Notes: generated by a model from the letters alone, not told the origin. A DNA stretch of 64,000 nt from M3007 sp046160625 (GCA_046160625.1 JBJXGZ010000065.1:1-64000), one strand, 5' to 3'. Counted from the stretch's first letter, positions 40,134 to 50,200 are shown. Program-made: numbers and translations.

Positions 40134-40634
40134 TCAATTTGCTTTCACAAATTTTACAGCCGCGCCGCTGCCAGAAGGGTCAGCAAGGCGGAGCAGGTAC
40201 ACCCCAGGGGGTAATTGCCCAACATGGATGCTTTTGTCAGAAAATCCATCGAGCCTGAGCTCGCCCAAAACAGGCTGGCCGAGCAAGTCCCAGATTGAGA
40301 CAGTTAAAAAACTGCTTTCGGAAGGAGGCGTGAATTGGAGGAAAAGTGTGTACGCCACCGGATTGGGCCATATTTCTATGCCCCATGCGGCCAAGTCAAG
40401 GTCCGTCACACGTACCGTTTGCAGTGCACCGTTGTGAAAGCCTTGGCCGTAAGAATACGTGGGGAGCGCTTGGCCCTGAATAGCGACTTCACCAATGGTA
40501 AAAGCAAGCCGAGCGGTGCTGCCGGCGTCACTGATCGAAGTGCCCGCTGAAGCCAGCACATCGGGTCGGAGTTGTTGTGCGTGGGTCAGCGATAGCCAGC
40601 CTAGGCACAGGAGGAAAATTTTGAGTTTTGTCAT
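40134..40634 (-). CDS. T9SS type A sorting domain protein
   Basis: 166 residues. Signal peptide MTKLKIFLLCLGWLSLTHAQ, a short beta domain (~25-80, VLASAGTSISDAGSTARLAFTIGEV) and a C-terminal type A sorting domain (~85-166; IEIWPNPVAYTLFLQF ... LPPGVYLLRLADPSGSGAAVKFVK). The first part resembles small domains often found alone with a sorting tail upstream of collagen-like genes. It lies 76 bases upstream of the collagen-repeat gene on the same strand, the spacer holding a small GACACTTCGGGGTGT-type hairpin. Confidence 0.8.
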   Translation of the reverse strand: MTKLKIFLLCLGWLSLTHAQQLRPDVLASAGTSISDAGSTARLAFTIGEVAIQGQALPTYSYGQGFHNGALQTVRVTDLDLAAWGIEIWPNPVAYTLFLQFTPPSESSFLTVSIWDLLGQPVLGELRLDGFSDKSIHVGQLPPGVYLLRLADPSGSGAAVKFVKAN

Positions 40635-40978
40635 GCTAAGTCAAGATTTATAAGATGAAGGATTTTATTTCCATCGATGATTTGCCCAATTACTTGGGAA
40701 GTTCAAAGAAGTTCGCTGCGTTTGTTAAAACGCCCAAAAATAGATAAGAAAAAGGATGAATCCTTGAAATTAAGGTGACATTCTTGATTGCTATGTATGC
40801 ATCAAAGGAGTGAGTGCGTGAACAATTGCCACTTTCGCCCTAAGGCAAATTTGTTTTGTGGAAAACTTGTGGCTGTTTCCTGTAGGCCGGTGCACTACTT
40901 TTGCCGCGCTGAAAATGTATGGTGGAATGGTATTCTGCCCTTACTGCCGGCGTATCCTTCAGGCTTACAACTTTGACA
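40635..40978. other. 344-base divergent spacer
   Basis: No gene is seen. It holds the second copy of TGTGGAAAACTTGTG (40857-40871) and, towards its end, the candidate promoter of the nucleoid-associated protein gene. Confidence 0.5.
40874..40903 (+). promoter_or_regulatory. candidate promoter of the nucleoid-associated protein gene
   Basis: TACTTTTG at 40896-40903 fits TAnnTTTG, with TGTTT near 40874 at -33 distance. The ATG is 76 bases downstream. Confidence 0.45.
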
Positions 40979-42028
40979 ATGCTCGACTTTTCCTCCGCCC
41001 GACTTTCCCGCCTTGCCGCCACCTGGGTCGGCAACAAAAACCGCTATGAAGGCATCGTAGTGCCCAAACAAACCCTTATTCCCATCCACGACGCGGCAGA
41101 GGAGATGCTTATCGCCTCGTTCCTGAAACCCTTCGAGAAAACAGAAGAGTTTTTTTACTTCCACCACGAGGAGGATGTAAGTCAACACCAAGTATATCAA
41201 GCTTGTATGGAGGTTTTCCAGAATCCGGAAAGCCTTACGGATCATGTGGCCAACCTGGCGCAAATGCTGTATGCGCACTGCGAAAACCCAAAGGTGCAGG
41301 GCGGGGAATTTTTCCTGGCGCATTTTGAAGACCTGATGTTGCAAGGCGAACCGACCTCAGCTATCGGCCTCTGGAAAGTGGAGAACAAGGACCCATTTTT
41401 TAAAACGGAGCGTTCAGCAGAATCCTTCGTACTAAATATCATGGAGGGTATCCCGACCGGGAAACCGCAGGTAGCAGCGGTGATTTTCAATCTCGATGAG
41501 GCAGAAGGTTTCCGCATTTGCGCGGTGGATACCGTGACCAAAAAAGACGAGCGTTCTTTCTGGAAAGACGAGTTTTTACGCCTGCGCCCCATAGAGGACA
41601 ACTACTTCAACACGCGCCACCATATCAACCTCGCCAGTGAGTTCATCAGCCAAAAAGCGCCGTTCAAATTTGGACTTGACCGCACGGAGACCATTGATCT
41701 GCTAAACCGTTCGGGCGAATATTTTAAAGAAAACGACCTGTTCGAGGTGGATGATTTTACGCAAAAACTATTTCCCGAAGAAGAAAAGCAGGAAGCGTTC
41801 CGCGAATTCCGCGAACAGTACGCAACTGCTTATGCTGTGCCGCTTGAAGACAAGTTTGACATCAGCGATCAAGCGGTGAAGCGAGATTTCAAAGTGTTTA
41901 AGAGCGTTTTAAAATTGGACAAAAACTTCCACATTTACGTTCACGGACGGCGTGATCTCATTGAGCGGGGTTACGATGATGTGAAGGGAAAGAAGTATTA
42001 TAAGGTGTGGTTTGAGCATGAGGAGTAA
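40979..42028 (+). CDS. nucleoid-associated protein (YejK/NdpA family)
   Basis: 349 residues from ATG at 40979 (MLDFSSARLSRLAATWVGNKNRYEG, the normal start of Bacteroidota homologues); the frame upstream is open for 20 codons without reason. The NdpA/YejK pattern of mixed helices with FFLAHFEDLMLQGEPTSAIGLWKVENKDPFF and the late YATAYAVPLEDKFDISDQAVKRD is visible. E. coli YejK associates with the nucleoid and topoisomerase; role in this phylum is unknown. Cytoplasmic. Followed by a very long hairpin. Confidence 0.82.
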   Translation: MLDFSSARLSRLAATWVGNKNRYEGIVVPKQTLIPIHDAAEEMLIASFLKPFEKTEEFFYFHHEEDVSQHQVYQACMEVFQNPESLTDHVANLAQMLYAHCENPKVQGGEFFLAHFEDLMLQGEPTSAIGLWKVENKDPFFKTERSAESFVLNIMEGIPTGKPQVAAVIFNLDEAEGFRICAVDTVTKKDERSFWKDEFLRLRPIEDNYFNTRHHINLASEFISQKAPFKFGLDRTETIDLLNRSGEYFKENDLFEVDDFTQKLFPEEEKQEAFREFREQYATAYAVPLEDKFDISDQAVKRDFKVFKSVLKLDKNFHIYVHGRRDLIERGYDDVKGKKYYKVWFEHEE

Positions 42029-42030
42029 TC

Positions 42031-42125
42031 GAACACGGATCACACATACGAGATACGGATTTGCACAGATAAATTTATCAAAAAAATCTGTGCAAATCCG
42101 TGTCTCGTATGTGTGATCCGTGTTC
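42031..42125. terminator. 40-base inverted repeat between convergent genes
   Basis: Arms 42031-42070 and 42086-42125 are complementary at 39 of 40 bases with a ~15-base loop of A/T. It separates the nucleoid-associated protein gene from the DUF697 gene. The arms use GATACGG/CACGGAT units typical of this genome. Confidence 0.85.
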
Positions 42126-42142
42126 CATTTGCACCAGAGTTT

Positions 42143-42724
42143 TTATATCTGTCCAATCAACCGCTCCTTCAGCTGTTTAAACTCCTCTTCGCTGAGTATC
42201 CCCGCATCCTTCATGTCGGAGAGTTTTTTGATTTTATCAATCGCGGCATCCGATTCACTTTGGGGCGCAGGCTCATTTTGGCTCAATTCCTGAACCATTT
42301 TTTTACCCTCCTCCATTTCAGTTTCGTAGGTTTTGCGGGCTTTTGTCAAGTCAAGATCTTCCAAAGTGCCGCCACGTTCAAGGTGGTTTGCAACGGTTCG
42401 TCCGAGTGCCCAGGTAGAAGCTCCTGAAAGGATGGGCATACTCAATTCGCCGATAATGGTACCTACGCCAGGAATGGCTTTTACCAGGCTCGCACCCAGC
42501 CGTGCTGCGCTGCCACCCACTATGGCCGACACGATGGTTTTGCCCAGGTTGTCAAAAAAACTGACATTGTAAAGTTTGGCAAGTTGGCGGAGCATGTTAA
42601 GCTGCACTCCACTCACGGCCAGCAAATCCATACCTGGAAGCGGAATAAGTGCTGCGCCGAGTGAAAACCCTACATGATTTTTAATGATTTCGGAGGATTT
42701 AACTTGTTTTTCTTCTTTTGACAT
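42143..42724 (-). CDS. DUF697-type membrane protein with SHOCT domain
   Basis: 193 residues from ATG at 42724 (MSKEEKQVKSSEIIKNHVGFSLG, the usual start). The hydrophobic region ~15-110 (SLGAALIPLPGMDLLAVSGVQLNMLRQLAKLYNV; IVGGSAARLGASLVKAIPGVGTIIGEL) matches DUF697, found at the C-termini of some GTPases and alone. A short SHOCT domain closes it (~165-193, IKKLSDMKDAGILSEEEFKQLKERLI), a module thought to mediate oligomerisation. Function unknown. The frame is open upstream for 44 more codons but without family sequence. Confidence 0.78.
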   Translation of the reverse strand: MSKEEKQVKSSEIIKNHVGFSLGAALIPLPGMDLLAVSGVQLNMLRQLAKLYNVSFFDNLGKTIVSAIVGGSAARLGASLVKAIPGVGTIIGELSMPILSGASTWALGRTVANHLERGGTLEDLDLTKARKTYETEMEEGKKMVQELSQNEPAPQSESDAAIDKIKKLSDMKDAGILSEEEFKQLKERLIGQI

Positions 42725-43009
42725 GGCTTTTGAAAATGATTTTTCATGTTCGATGAGATCGAACAAGGTTAAGAAAGGGAAAAGTTTGCCCGGGTTGAAT
42801 GAAAGGGTCATTTTGTGCTTGATTCGTCTATCAGAGAGGACAGTTATTTGAAGCACAAAAGAGCACCAATACGAGCGCGATTCGAAGGAATTACCGACGA
42901 ATCGCTATTGAAAAAGTACAAATGAGGTGGAATGGCAACTTTCGATTCGCCAAAATAGGCGGAACGGACGGATTGAATCTGTTACTTGGAACTTCCCAAC
43001 TTGGAACTA

Positions 43010-43777
43010 TTACCCCACTTTGCCAATCGCTAATACTGTGGTAGGAGTCGGGTTGCCTTCAGGATTTTGTTCTTCCGAAATGGCAAAGGCAACAGGATTC
43101 TCGACAGAGCCGACAGAAGCGCACATATTGGGGGCTTGCATTCCTAAACTGACAGGCTTGTCTCCCACAATAGCCCAGAATTGATAATAGTTTCCGGGTT
43201 TAGGCGTTGGCAACCCATAAGGGTCGTAGGCCATTTTCTTCAGTCGGGCGTTGTAATACACAACAGTATTAATGCCTTTCCCATCTGATACAAGGATACG
43301 TTGGGTGGCTGGGTCACAAAGCAATTCGGCAATCGGGTCAGGTTTTTGGATTTCCTGGTTGCAGGCTACCAATTGTTGGGCAAGCGAATCTGTCCTGAAT
43401 CTTAACTCATTGTTATCACGACCCAAATTTTTTTGCTTCAAAAACAAGAAGCTGCAGGCTGCTAAAAGAGTGAAGGCAAGGAATTGAAAGAGCCTCAAAG
43501 AAAATTTGCTGGAATCAGGAACAGGATTATCGGGCGGAGAAAGGTTTGGTTTTTCCTGACCGATGCGCTCCATAATGTTATCTTTAATCCAATCTGGAGG
43601 CTGTACCGCATGGGCTGCAGCATAAGACTCAAGCGAGGCTTCGATGGAGGACAACTCAGCACGAACTTCGGCGTGCTCGGTTGCCATGCGCTCCACCTGT
43701 GCGCGCTCTTCGGCTGTACATTGCCCGAGCACGTATGCTTCAAGCAAGCCCGATTGGATGAACGATTGGAGATCCAT
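43010..43777 (-). CDS. anti-sigma factor (RskA-like)
   Basis: 255 residues. N-terminal cytoplasmic zinc-finger-like anti-sigma region without the classical HxxxCxxC (LEAYVLGQCTAEERAQVERM, the typical RskA start), one membrane helix (~95-113, LRLFQFLAFTLLAACSFLFL) and a periplasmic RskA-like domain (~130-250; YYQFWAIVGDKPVSLGMQ). It should hold the sigma factor encoded 85 bases upstream at the membrane until a signal releases it. Downstream of the sigma gene on the same strand. Confidence 0.88.
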   Translation of the reverse strand: MDLQSFIQSGLLEAYVLGQCTAEERAQVERMATEHAEVRAELSSIEASLESYAAAHAVQPPDWIKDNIMERIGQEKPNLSPPDNPVPDSSKFSLRLFQFLAFTLLAACSFLFLKQKNLGRDNNELRFRTDSLAQQLVACNQEIQKPDPIAELLCDPATQRILVSDGKGINTVVYYNARLKKMAYDPYGLPTPKPGNYYQFWAIVGDKPVSLGMQAPNMCASVGSVENPVAFAISEEQNPEGNPTPTTVLAIGKVG

Positions 43778-43862
43778 TATCAGTTAACTATGTACAATAT
43801 ACTATGAACCGTGAGACTTCTAAGCCGCAGCGCCCCGTAGCATTTTGCTAAATTTTCAAATT

Positions 43863-44429
43863 TTATTTACCCAAAAAGCACATTGACCATATAATCAGAG
43901 TAACCACATTCACTGTAAAAATACCGCGCAACTCAGTAATGGCATAGCGCAAGCGGGTTTTGATGGTGCCGAGCGGGATACCCGTTTCTTCGGCGGCCTC
44001 CTCTTGTGTGTAGCCTTGAAAATAAATAAGATCAATCAGTTTCTTGTACTTTTCATCTAAGCGGTTTACCATTTCCCGTACACCAATCTGGTCTGGGTTG
44101 ATGCTTTCACCGCCGGGGCTATGTACGAGTGAATCAAGTGAATCGGTTTTGCTTGATTTTTGAAAATGCGCCGTCCGCGTCGCATCAATTGCAGTATTCC
44201 GAGCGATATTCAGCAGCCATGTAAACAGCCTCCCTTTTGAGGCATCGTAGCTTGCGCCGTTTCGCCATGCCTTCACAAATGTGTCCTGCAGAACCTGCTC
44301 CGCCAGCTCACGCTGCTGTACGATGCGCAATACCACACCAAAAAGCGCAGCACCATACGCATCGTACAAATTGCCGATGGCTGTGCGGTCTTGTGCTTGA
44401 AGACGGTTGATAAGTTGTTGGTCTTGCAT
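43863..44429 (-). CDS. ECF RNA polymerase sigma factor
   Basis: 188 residues of the sigma-70 family, extracytoplasmic-function (SigK-like) group. Region 2 (~10-80, LYDAYGAALFGVVLRIV and DTFVKAWRNGASYDASKGRLFTWLLNIARNTAIDATR) and region 4 (~120-175, LIYFQGYTQEEAAEETGIPLGTIKTRLRYAITELR) are present. It is paired with the RskA-like anti-sigma gene. The hydrophobic last residues are unusual for a sigma factor. Targets unknown. Confidence 0.92.
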   Translation of the reverse strand: MQDQQLINRLQAQDRTAIGNLYDAYGAALFGVVLRIVQQRELAEQVLQDTFVKAWRNGASYDASKGRLFTWLLNIARNTAIDATRTAHFQKSSKTDSLDSLVHSPGGESINPDQIGVREMVNRLDEKYKKLIDLIYFQGYTQEEAAEETGIPLGTIKTRLRYAITELRGIFTVNVVTLIIWSMCFLGK

Positions 44430-44474
44430 CTGTTAGGAAGCCCATGCCAGATTGAAGCTGCGGGCTGAACGCTG

Positions 44475-44505
44475 CAAAAGTCAGGCTTTTTTTTCCCTCC
44501 ACAAA
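44475..44505 (-). promoter_or_regulatory. candidate promoter of the sigma/anti-sigma pair
   Basis: On the minus strand TTTG (44502-44505), 19 bases, then GACTTTTG (44475-44482). Spacing fits and the -7 box deviates at one base from TAnnTTTG. Confidence 0.45.
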
Positions 44506-44687
44506 CCTTTTACCAACAATTGAACAAAGACATAATATTGCTCAAAAATTTGAACAACTATTGAACAGATTCTAGCTTGTAACTTCAACATATACGCGCT
44601 GACCTTTGCCTTGGTTTTCAAGATGAACGATTGGAGTTGAATTTTTCTGACTGTTGGAAAACAGGGCAGATTTAAAATGCTTATTTT

Positions 44688-46217
44688 TTAATCCACATTA
44701 TGCGCAACGGAAAGTGCGCGTCTCAAATGACCGAGCCAGCGCGAATATGCTTTGCTGAGCTCGGAATGGTTGTGCAATATCGGCCTATAAACAGCAACGA
44801 GCGAAATCTGCTGGTTCAATGCCGCTTCCGGGCTTTCGAAAAGACCGACCGAAACACCGGCAGCCTTCGCTGCGCCAACCGCGCCGGTGGTGTCCAACAC
44901 TTCGATTTCTACTCCCATCAGGGTCGCAATGGTTTCGGAAAAAATCGCCGATTGGAACAGGTTGTCATTGCCAACCCGCATGGTGTGAATCGGAATACCC
45001 ATGTCGCGCATGGCCTCCATTCCGTACACAAAAGCAAAAGCGATGCCTTCCAACGCAGCCCGGTAAATATGCCGCTGTTCGTGGCGGTTGAATTGCAGGC
45101 CAAGAACTTTCGCACCAGGGTTTTGATTGCCCAACATGCGTTCAGCGCCATTGCCGAAGGGCAAGATGCTCAGCCCTTCGCTGCCAATAGGGACGCTGGC
45201 CGCGAGTTGTTCCATTTCTGGGTATGTATTCGTCAGACGACTTAAAGTCGTCAGACCAAGGCTAAAGTTTTCTCGCACCCAACGATACAAACTTCCCGCA
45301 CCATTGATGCAAAGCAACACGCCCGTGAGCGGGTTTTCCAGAGAATAATTAACGTGCGCAAAACTGTTGACACGCTGTTGCGGATCGTAAACTGGTAGCT
45401 CACTTACGGCATATACCACCCCGGAGGTGCCACCTGTTGCGGCCACTTCGCCCGGGCGCAACACATTGAGTGACAAAGCGTTGTTTGGCTGATCGCCCGC
45501 GCGATAGCCGATTGGGGTGCCAACCGCCAGGCCAAATGCAGAGGCTGCTTTCGGGCTAAGTTTTCCTTGTTTTCCAAAAGCCGGGACAATATCGGGGATC
45601 AACTTTGCAGGAATCTGGTAATGTTCTAAAATCTGTTCAGCAAGGGCATTCGACTTGAAATCCCAAAAAACACCTTCAGAAAGACCCGTTACAGTGGTGT
45701 AAATTTCTCCCGTCATGCGATAAGCAATGTAGTCGCCTGGCAGCATGATTTTGTCAATTAGGGCAAAAATTTCCGGCTCGTTTTCGTGTACCCAGCAGAG
45801 TTTGGAGGCGGTAAAATTGCCAGGGGAGTTCAGGTAATTTCCCAAACAATACGATTCTCCCAATGCTGCAAAGGCTTGATTCCCAATATCAACGGCTCGA
45901 CTGTCGCACCAGATGATGGCAGGGCGCAACACCTGGCCCTCCTTGTCAACAATCACAAGTCCGTGCATTTGGTATGCTATACCGATGGCTGCGATTTGGT
46001 CAGCGGGTACTAGCGTTTTTGCCATTAATTTCCTCGTCGCGGCACAGGCTGCGTCCCACCAGTCCTCCGGGTTTTGCTCGGCCCAATCCGGTTGTGGCGA
46101 GGAGATGGGCATTTCTGTTTCAGGGTGTTGGGCTGTGCCAACTACCGAGCCGTCGGCAGCGTTTACGAGCGCGATTTTGACGGAGGAGGAGCCAATATCG
46201 TAGCCTAGAAGGTACAT
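44688..46217 (-). CDS. xylB: FGGY carbohydrate kinase, xylulokinase type
   Basis: 509 residues of the FGGY family. N-terminal phosphate 1 loop YLLGYDIGSSSVKIALVN, IGIAYQMHGLVIVD, IIWCDSRA (substrate Asp), and C-terminal ATGGTSGVVYAV, GAGSLYRWVREN and the adenosine segment GNDNLFQSAIFSETIATLMG. Most like xylulokinases, which phosphorylate D-xylulose on the way to the pentose phosphate pathway. No xylose isomerase is in the window, so the sugar is not certain. A palindrome at 45236-45252 is read in frame in the variable loop LGLTTLSRLTNTYPEM. Confidence 0.85.
   Translation of the reverse strand: MYLLGYDIGSSSVKIALVNAADGSVVGTAQHPETEMPISSPQPDWAEQNPEDWWDAACAATRKLMAKTLVPADQIAAIGIAYQMHGLVIVDKEGQVLRPAIIWCDSRAVDIGNQAFAALGESYCLGNYLNSPGNFTASKLCWVHENEPEIFALIDKIMLPGDYIAYRMTGEIYTTVTGLSEGVFWDFKSNALAEQILEHYQIPAKLIPDIVPAFGKQGKLSPKAASAFGLAVGTPIGYRAGDQPNNALSLNVLRPGEVAATGGTSGVVYAVSELPVYDPQQRVNSFAHVNYSLENPLTGVLLCINGAGSLYRWVRENFSLGLTTLSRLTNTYPEMEQLAASVPIGSEGLSILPFGNGAERMLGNQNPGAKVLGLQFNRHEQRHIYRAALEGIAFAFVYGMEAMRDMGIPIHTMRVGNDNLFQSAIFSETIATLMGVEIEVLDTTGAVGAAKAAGVSVGLFESPEAALNQQISLVAVYRPILHNHSELSKAYSRWLGHLRRALSVAHNVD
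45236..45252. repeat. 17-base palindrome inside the xylulokinase gene
   Basis: GACGACTT-A-AAGTCGTC, flanked by a direct CGTCAGAC copy on each side. It encodes part of the loop TTLSRLTN. Core shared with the murD palindrome. Confidence 0.75.
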
Positions 46218-46279
46218 TTTTGGGTAGTACAGGAGACTATGGATTTCACGCCGATACTGCGCTGCAAGGTAGTGTAGTC

Positions 46280-46314
46280 GAGTGATAGTCTCGCCGAAAA
46301 GGAGACTATCACTT
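46280..46314. repeat. GTGATAGTCTC hairpin upstream of xylulokinase
   Basis: AGTGATAGTCTC pairs with GAGACTATCACT. The arm core is the same as in the 39-base palindrome inside murE. Confidence 0.8.
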
Positions 46315-46330
46315 GGTAATTACTTGACAA

Positions 46331-46996
46331 TCATTTACTAACGTTCAACTTGCTGGAAAAAACCGTACCCAATAGCGTAATGGCCACGATTGAATATACA
46401 CCGTTTGCCAATTGGGAAACATCGATGCTTTCCCTATTATTGATTGTTTGATGACTGACTTGTCGGCCTTGAGCATCGGAAATGCAAACTGTAAGGGCGG
46501 GTTCTTCGGAGGGTGCTGTTAGAAAAACCTTGTCGTTAGCCGGGTTGGGGAAGATTTTCAAGACCTCATTCGTCGTGATATCTTTGACATCAAGGGATTC
46601 GGGCGAGAGCTTCACCACCCAGCAATCAGATTCACCATGGTTATTTGATACATCACCATCGTTTGACCAGGTATATCCTGATATGATATAGCCTCCATCG
46701 TTTGATTGCCGGATGCAAAGGTTAAAATCAGTACTACTTCCGCCGAGTGCTTTTTGCCATTCGACAACACCCAAACTGGATAGTTTCAATGCCCAGATAT
46801 CCGCATCACCATGATGGCCCGGAACAGCTGAGTGGGTATAGCCTGCTACGATACATCCGCCATCACTTGTTTGCTGAATAGAAGAAGCTTCTTCTTCATT
46901 ACTACCACCAAAAGTTTTTTGCCATTCAATAGAAGGTTGAGCGCTTAATAGCGTTGCCACGAGGCAGAAAGTAAGAGAAGAGAGGATGTGTTTCAT
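46331..46996 (-). CDS. T9SS type A sorting domain protein
   Basis: 221 residues from ATG at 46996 with signal peptide MKHILSSLTFCLVATLLSAQ. Residues ~22-130 hold two copies of a beta-propeller-like unit (WQKTFGGSNEEEASSIQQTSDGGCIVAGYT, WQKALGGSSTDFNLCIRQSNDGGYIISGYT) and the last ~70 residues are a sorting domain (LKIFPNPANDKVFLTAP ... LANGVYSIVAITLLGTVFSSKL). With only two units it is short for this type, and it may be a truncated relative of larger proteins. Secreted, function unknown. Confidence 0.78.
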   Translation of the reverse strand: MKHILSSLTFCLVATLLSAQPSIEWQKTFGGSNEEEASSIQQTSDGGCIVAGYTHSAVPGHHGDADIWALKLSSLGVVEWQKALGGSSTDFNLCIRQSNDGGYIISGYTWSNDGDVSNNHGESDCWVVKLSPESLDVKDITTNEVLKIFPNPANDKVFLTAPSEEPALTVCISDAQGRQVSHQTINNRESIDVSQLANGVYSIVAITLLGTVFSSKLNVSK

Positions 46997-47197
46997 ATCT
47001 ACATAAATATTTGAGTGAATTAAAAACTGCCACAAACGTATAGGGTGATTTGCCCAAAAAACAGGACACCTTTGGCGACCTTTTCTGCTCAATATAAATG
47101 TCACCACAGGTAAAAGGGTATTGACTGGTAAAACGCTGAGCAAGTAGGCAATTCCACTTTTTAAATTTCGTTAATGTCCCGATCAATTTATCCGCCC

Positions 47198-47205
47198 TAT
47201 TTTTG
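47198..47205 (+). promoter_or_regulatory. candidate -7 box of the SprB-repeat gene
   Basis: TATTTTTG fits TAnnTTTG, 67 bases before the ATG. No clear TTG at -33. Confidence 0.4.
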
Positions 47206-47271
47206 CGCCCGCAAAAGCAGGGCGGTTTGTAATTCCCCCTGCGCAACAAAGCAAACCTTTCTTTTCAAACG

Positions 47272-50200
47272 ATGTTCAATTTGATATTTCGCTTTCCCAA
47301 CTTTTTGATTCTCAGTGCAGTCCTTCTTTTTGCTCAAGATATAGTTGCCCAAAAAGCTGGGCTGGAGGTCACGCGCTGTACTGCCGTTGACCGTGTGCTC
47401 TCGCTCAAAAACGTGACTATTGAAGCTTCTGGCCGTAAATGGGCGGCTAATGCCAACGGTATATTTCACGTAAAAGCCGCCGACCTTTCCAGCCCGCTCA
47501 AAGTTGGGCCAGGCGAAAAAAACGTACTTGCCTACCGGGGTGGAAACACTGATTTTTCATGGTCGGAAGCCGCATTCAGAGCGCAAGTGCCCGAACCATG
47601 TTCGGTAACCGCAGCATGGTACGATGCCAAAAGTGAAGAACTCTGGCTCGGCACAGACGAGGCTGGTCTTTATTGGTTTTCTACGAAACCGGAGTTGAAA
47701 TTGAAACAACGGTACACGCCAGCAAATTCCAAACTCAAGTCCAACAACATAACCATAATATTTCAAGACGCCTCCTCAAGACTCTGGATTGGCACCGACA
47801 AAGGCGTCATGTCAGGACCTCCCGGACGGTGGAAGGGCGATCTCCCGGGCACACAGGTCCAGCGTATTCGCGAATATAATACTGTCATTTATGTGCTGGC
47901 CGATGGTTTTATTTCCAAAGCACCCGGCGGCGAAAAATGGACTGATTTGGCTCTGGAAGAAAAATACCTCGAAGGCGACATCAATGATTTTGACATTGAT
48001 CCTACTGGAAAAATGTGGCTCGTGAGCGGCAACCTGACGCGTTTCGACATGATTTCCGGCACTTACGACGAGTTTGGTGGCCCCGAATACTACACTTCTC
48101 AGTATGGCAACAATATCGCAGCTGCTCCTGATGGCTCTGTTTGGGTGGGTACGGAAGACAAGGGTCTTTATATGGTGGACAAGGCATACAATATGGTGCT
48201 GAATGCCTACGTCGAGAAGCCGATCAGTTGTGAGGGGAATGGCAAAGACGCTGTGCTTATGGCCAAAGTAACGGGCGGCCTGGAACCTTACACCTACGCG
48301 TGGACGGGCGGCCTCAGCGGCCCAAGCCCAAAAGATGTGCCACCAGGCAACTATACCGTCACAGTTTCTGACAGCAAGGGTAAGGTCCGCACTTCGGACA
48401 TTGGCGTTCCCGATTCCCGCCTTAAAGTGAAAGCAAAACAGAAGAAACCCATCAGCGCACCCGGCATGACCGATGGCGCTGCAGAAGTGGACCTGCCAAC
48501 CAATGCAGCGGGCATCACCGTTGCATGGGACAATGGTGAAATGTTGGCTGCGGCTACTAAACTAGGCGCGGGAGAACACACCGTTACGGTAGCCGATGCA
48601 AAAGGCTGTACAGTGATTCTAAAGGTTACCATTTCTGAGGTAGCGCAACCAGTCTCGGCCAGCATTTCAGAAAAAACAACGATAAAATGCGCTGGCGGCA
48701 AAGGGACCTTGGCGCTAGAAATCAAGGGTGGTAAAAAGCCATTTGCAGTAAAATGGAGCAACCCTGCAATTACAGGCGAAACGCCTGATAATGTCCCGGC
48801 TGGCAATTACTCCGTCACCGTAACTGATGCCACCAATGCCACCAGTACGGCAGTTATCAATGTGAAACAGCCGGAAGCGCTTGTTGTGTCGGCGCTCGTG
48901 CAAGCTCCCGCCAGCACCGGGGGTTCGGATGGCAAAGCCCTCGCTCAGGCCAAGGGTGGCACCGGGGTTTTCTCGTTCAAATGGGACAATGGTGAAACGG
49001 TTTTTGCAGCGACGAAACTTCCGCCGGGCAATCGAAGCCTCACCGTCACGGATGCTAACGGTTGTGCCACAACGGCCGAGTTTGTCATTCCTGAAAATGT
49101 GCTGACCCTCACCGTGAGCATTTCAGAAAAAAGCGCCATCATGTGCGCAGGTGACAAGGCTGCCCTTATAGTGGAAGCAAAAGGCGGGAAAGGCAATTTT
49201 AAATATACATGGAGCAATCCCGCGCTTTCAGGTAAAGACCCAGCCAATGTCCCTGCGGGTGATTACGTAGTGACAGTCACCGATGGAGTGGGTACTTCTC
49301 AAACGGCTTCGATAAGAGTAAAAACACCTCAACCGCTAACAGCCTCGGCTATTGCCCAAGGTGTTGTAAGCCCGGGCGGCGCAGACGGGAAAGCGCTTTG
49401 CATGACCACAGGTGGGGCACTTGGTAAGATTGGGCACAATTTCCTTTGGGACAACGGCGAAATAACGGCCGCCACATTGCGCCTAACCGCCGGCCTGCAC
49501 ACAGTAACTGTTACAGATGATAATGGCTGCACAACCACCGCTTCCGTAATGATGACGGAAGAAGTTTTGCCTTTGGAAATCACCATTACAGAGAAAAGCA
49601 AAATCAAGTGCTCAGGCGAAAAAGCTACGCTGGCAGTGCAAATAACTGGCGGCAAGGGCACTATTCGATATTCATGGAACGAAGCAGCGCTTTCGGGTGC
49701 AACACCCAGCGCAGCTGCGGGCAATTATGTACTGACTGTAATGGATGAATTGGGAACGACTAAAACGGCATCCATATCTGTGCAATCTCCTCCTCCACTA
49801 AAGCTAAACATAGAAACACAAGCCCCCCTCAGTCCCGGAAAATCAGATGGCAAAGCCCTTTCCAAACCATCTGGTGGTACAAGTCCGTACACCCATCAAT
49901 GGGAAAACGGCGAGATCACAAGTGCTGCCTCAAGGCTTGGGCCGGGCGTTACAAAAGTGACGGTAACGGATGCCAACGGTTGTACGGCCGTGTCTTCAGT
50001 TACCATGTCAGAAACGTTTTTGCCACTAACAGTTAGTATTTCTGAAAAGACCAAAATCAAATGCTCTGGTGAAAAAGCTGCCTTGGAGGTACAAGTTTCG
50101 GGTGGGAAAACTGATTACAGATATGCCTGGAACAGCCCGACACTCACCGGACAAACACCCAATGCCGCTGCGGGCGACTACGTGCTTACTGTGACAGATG

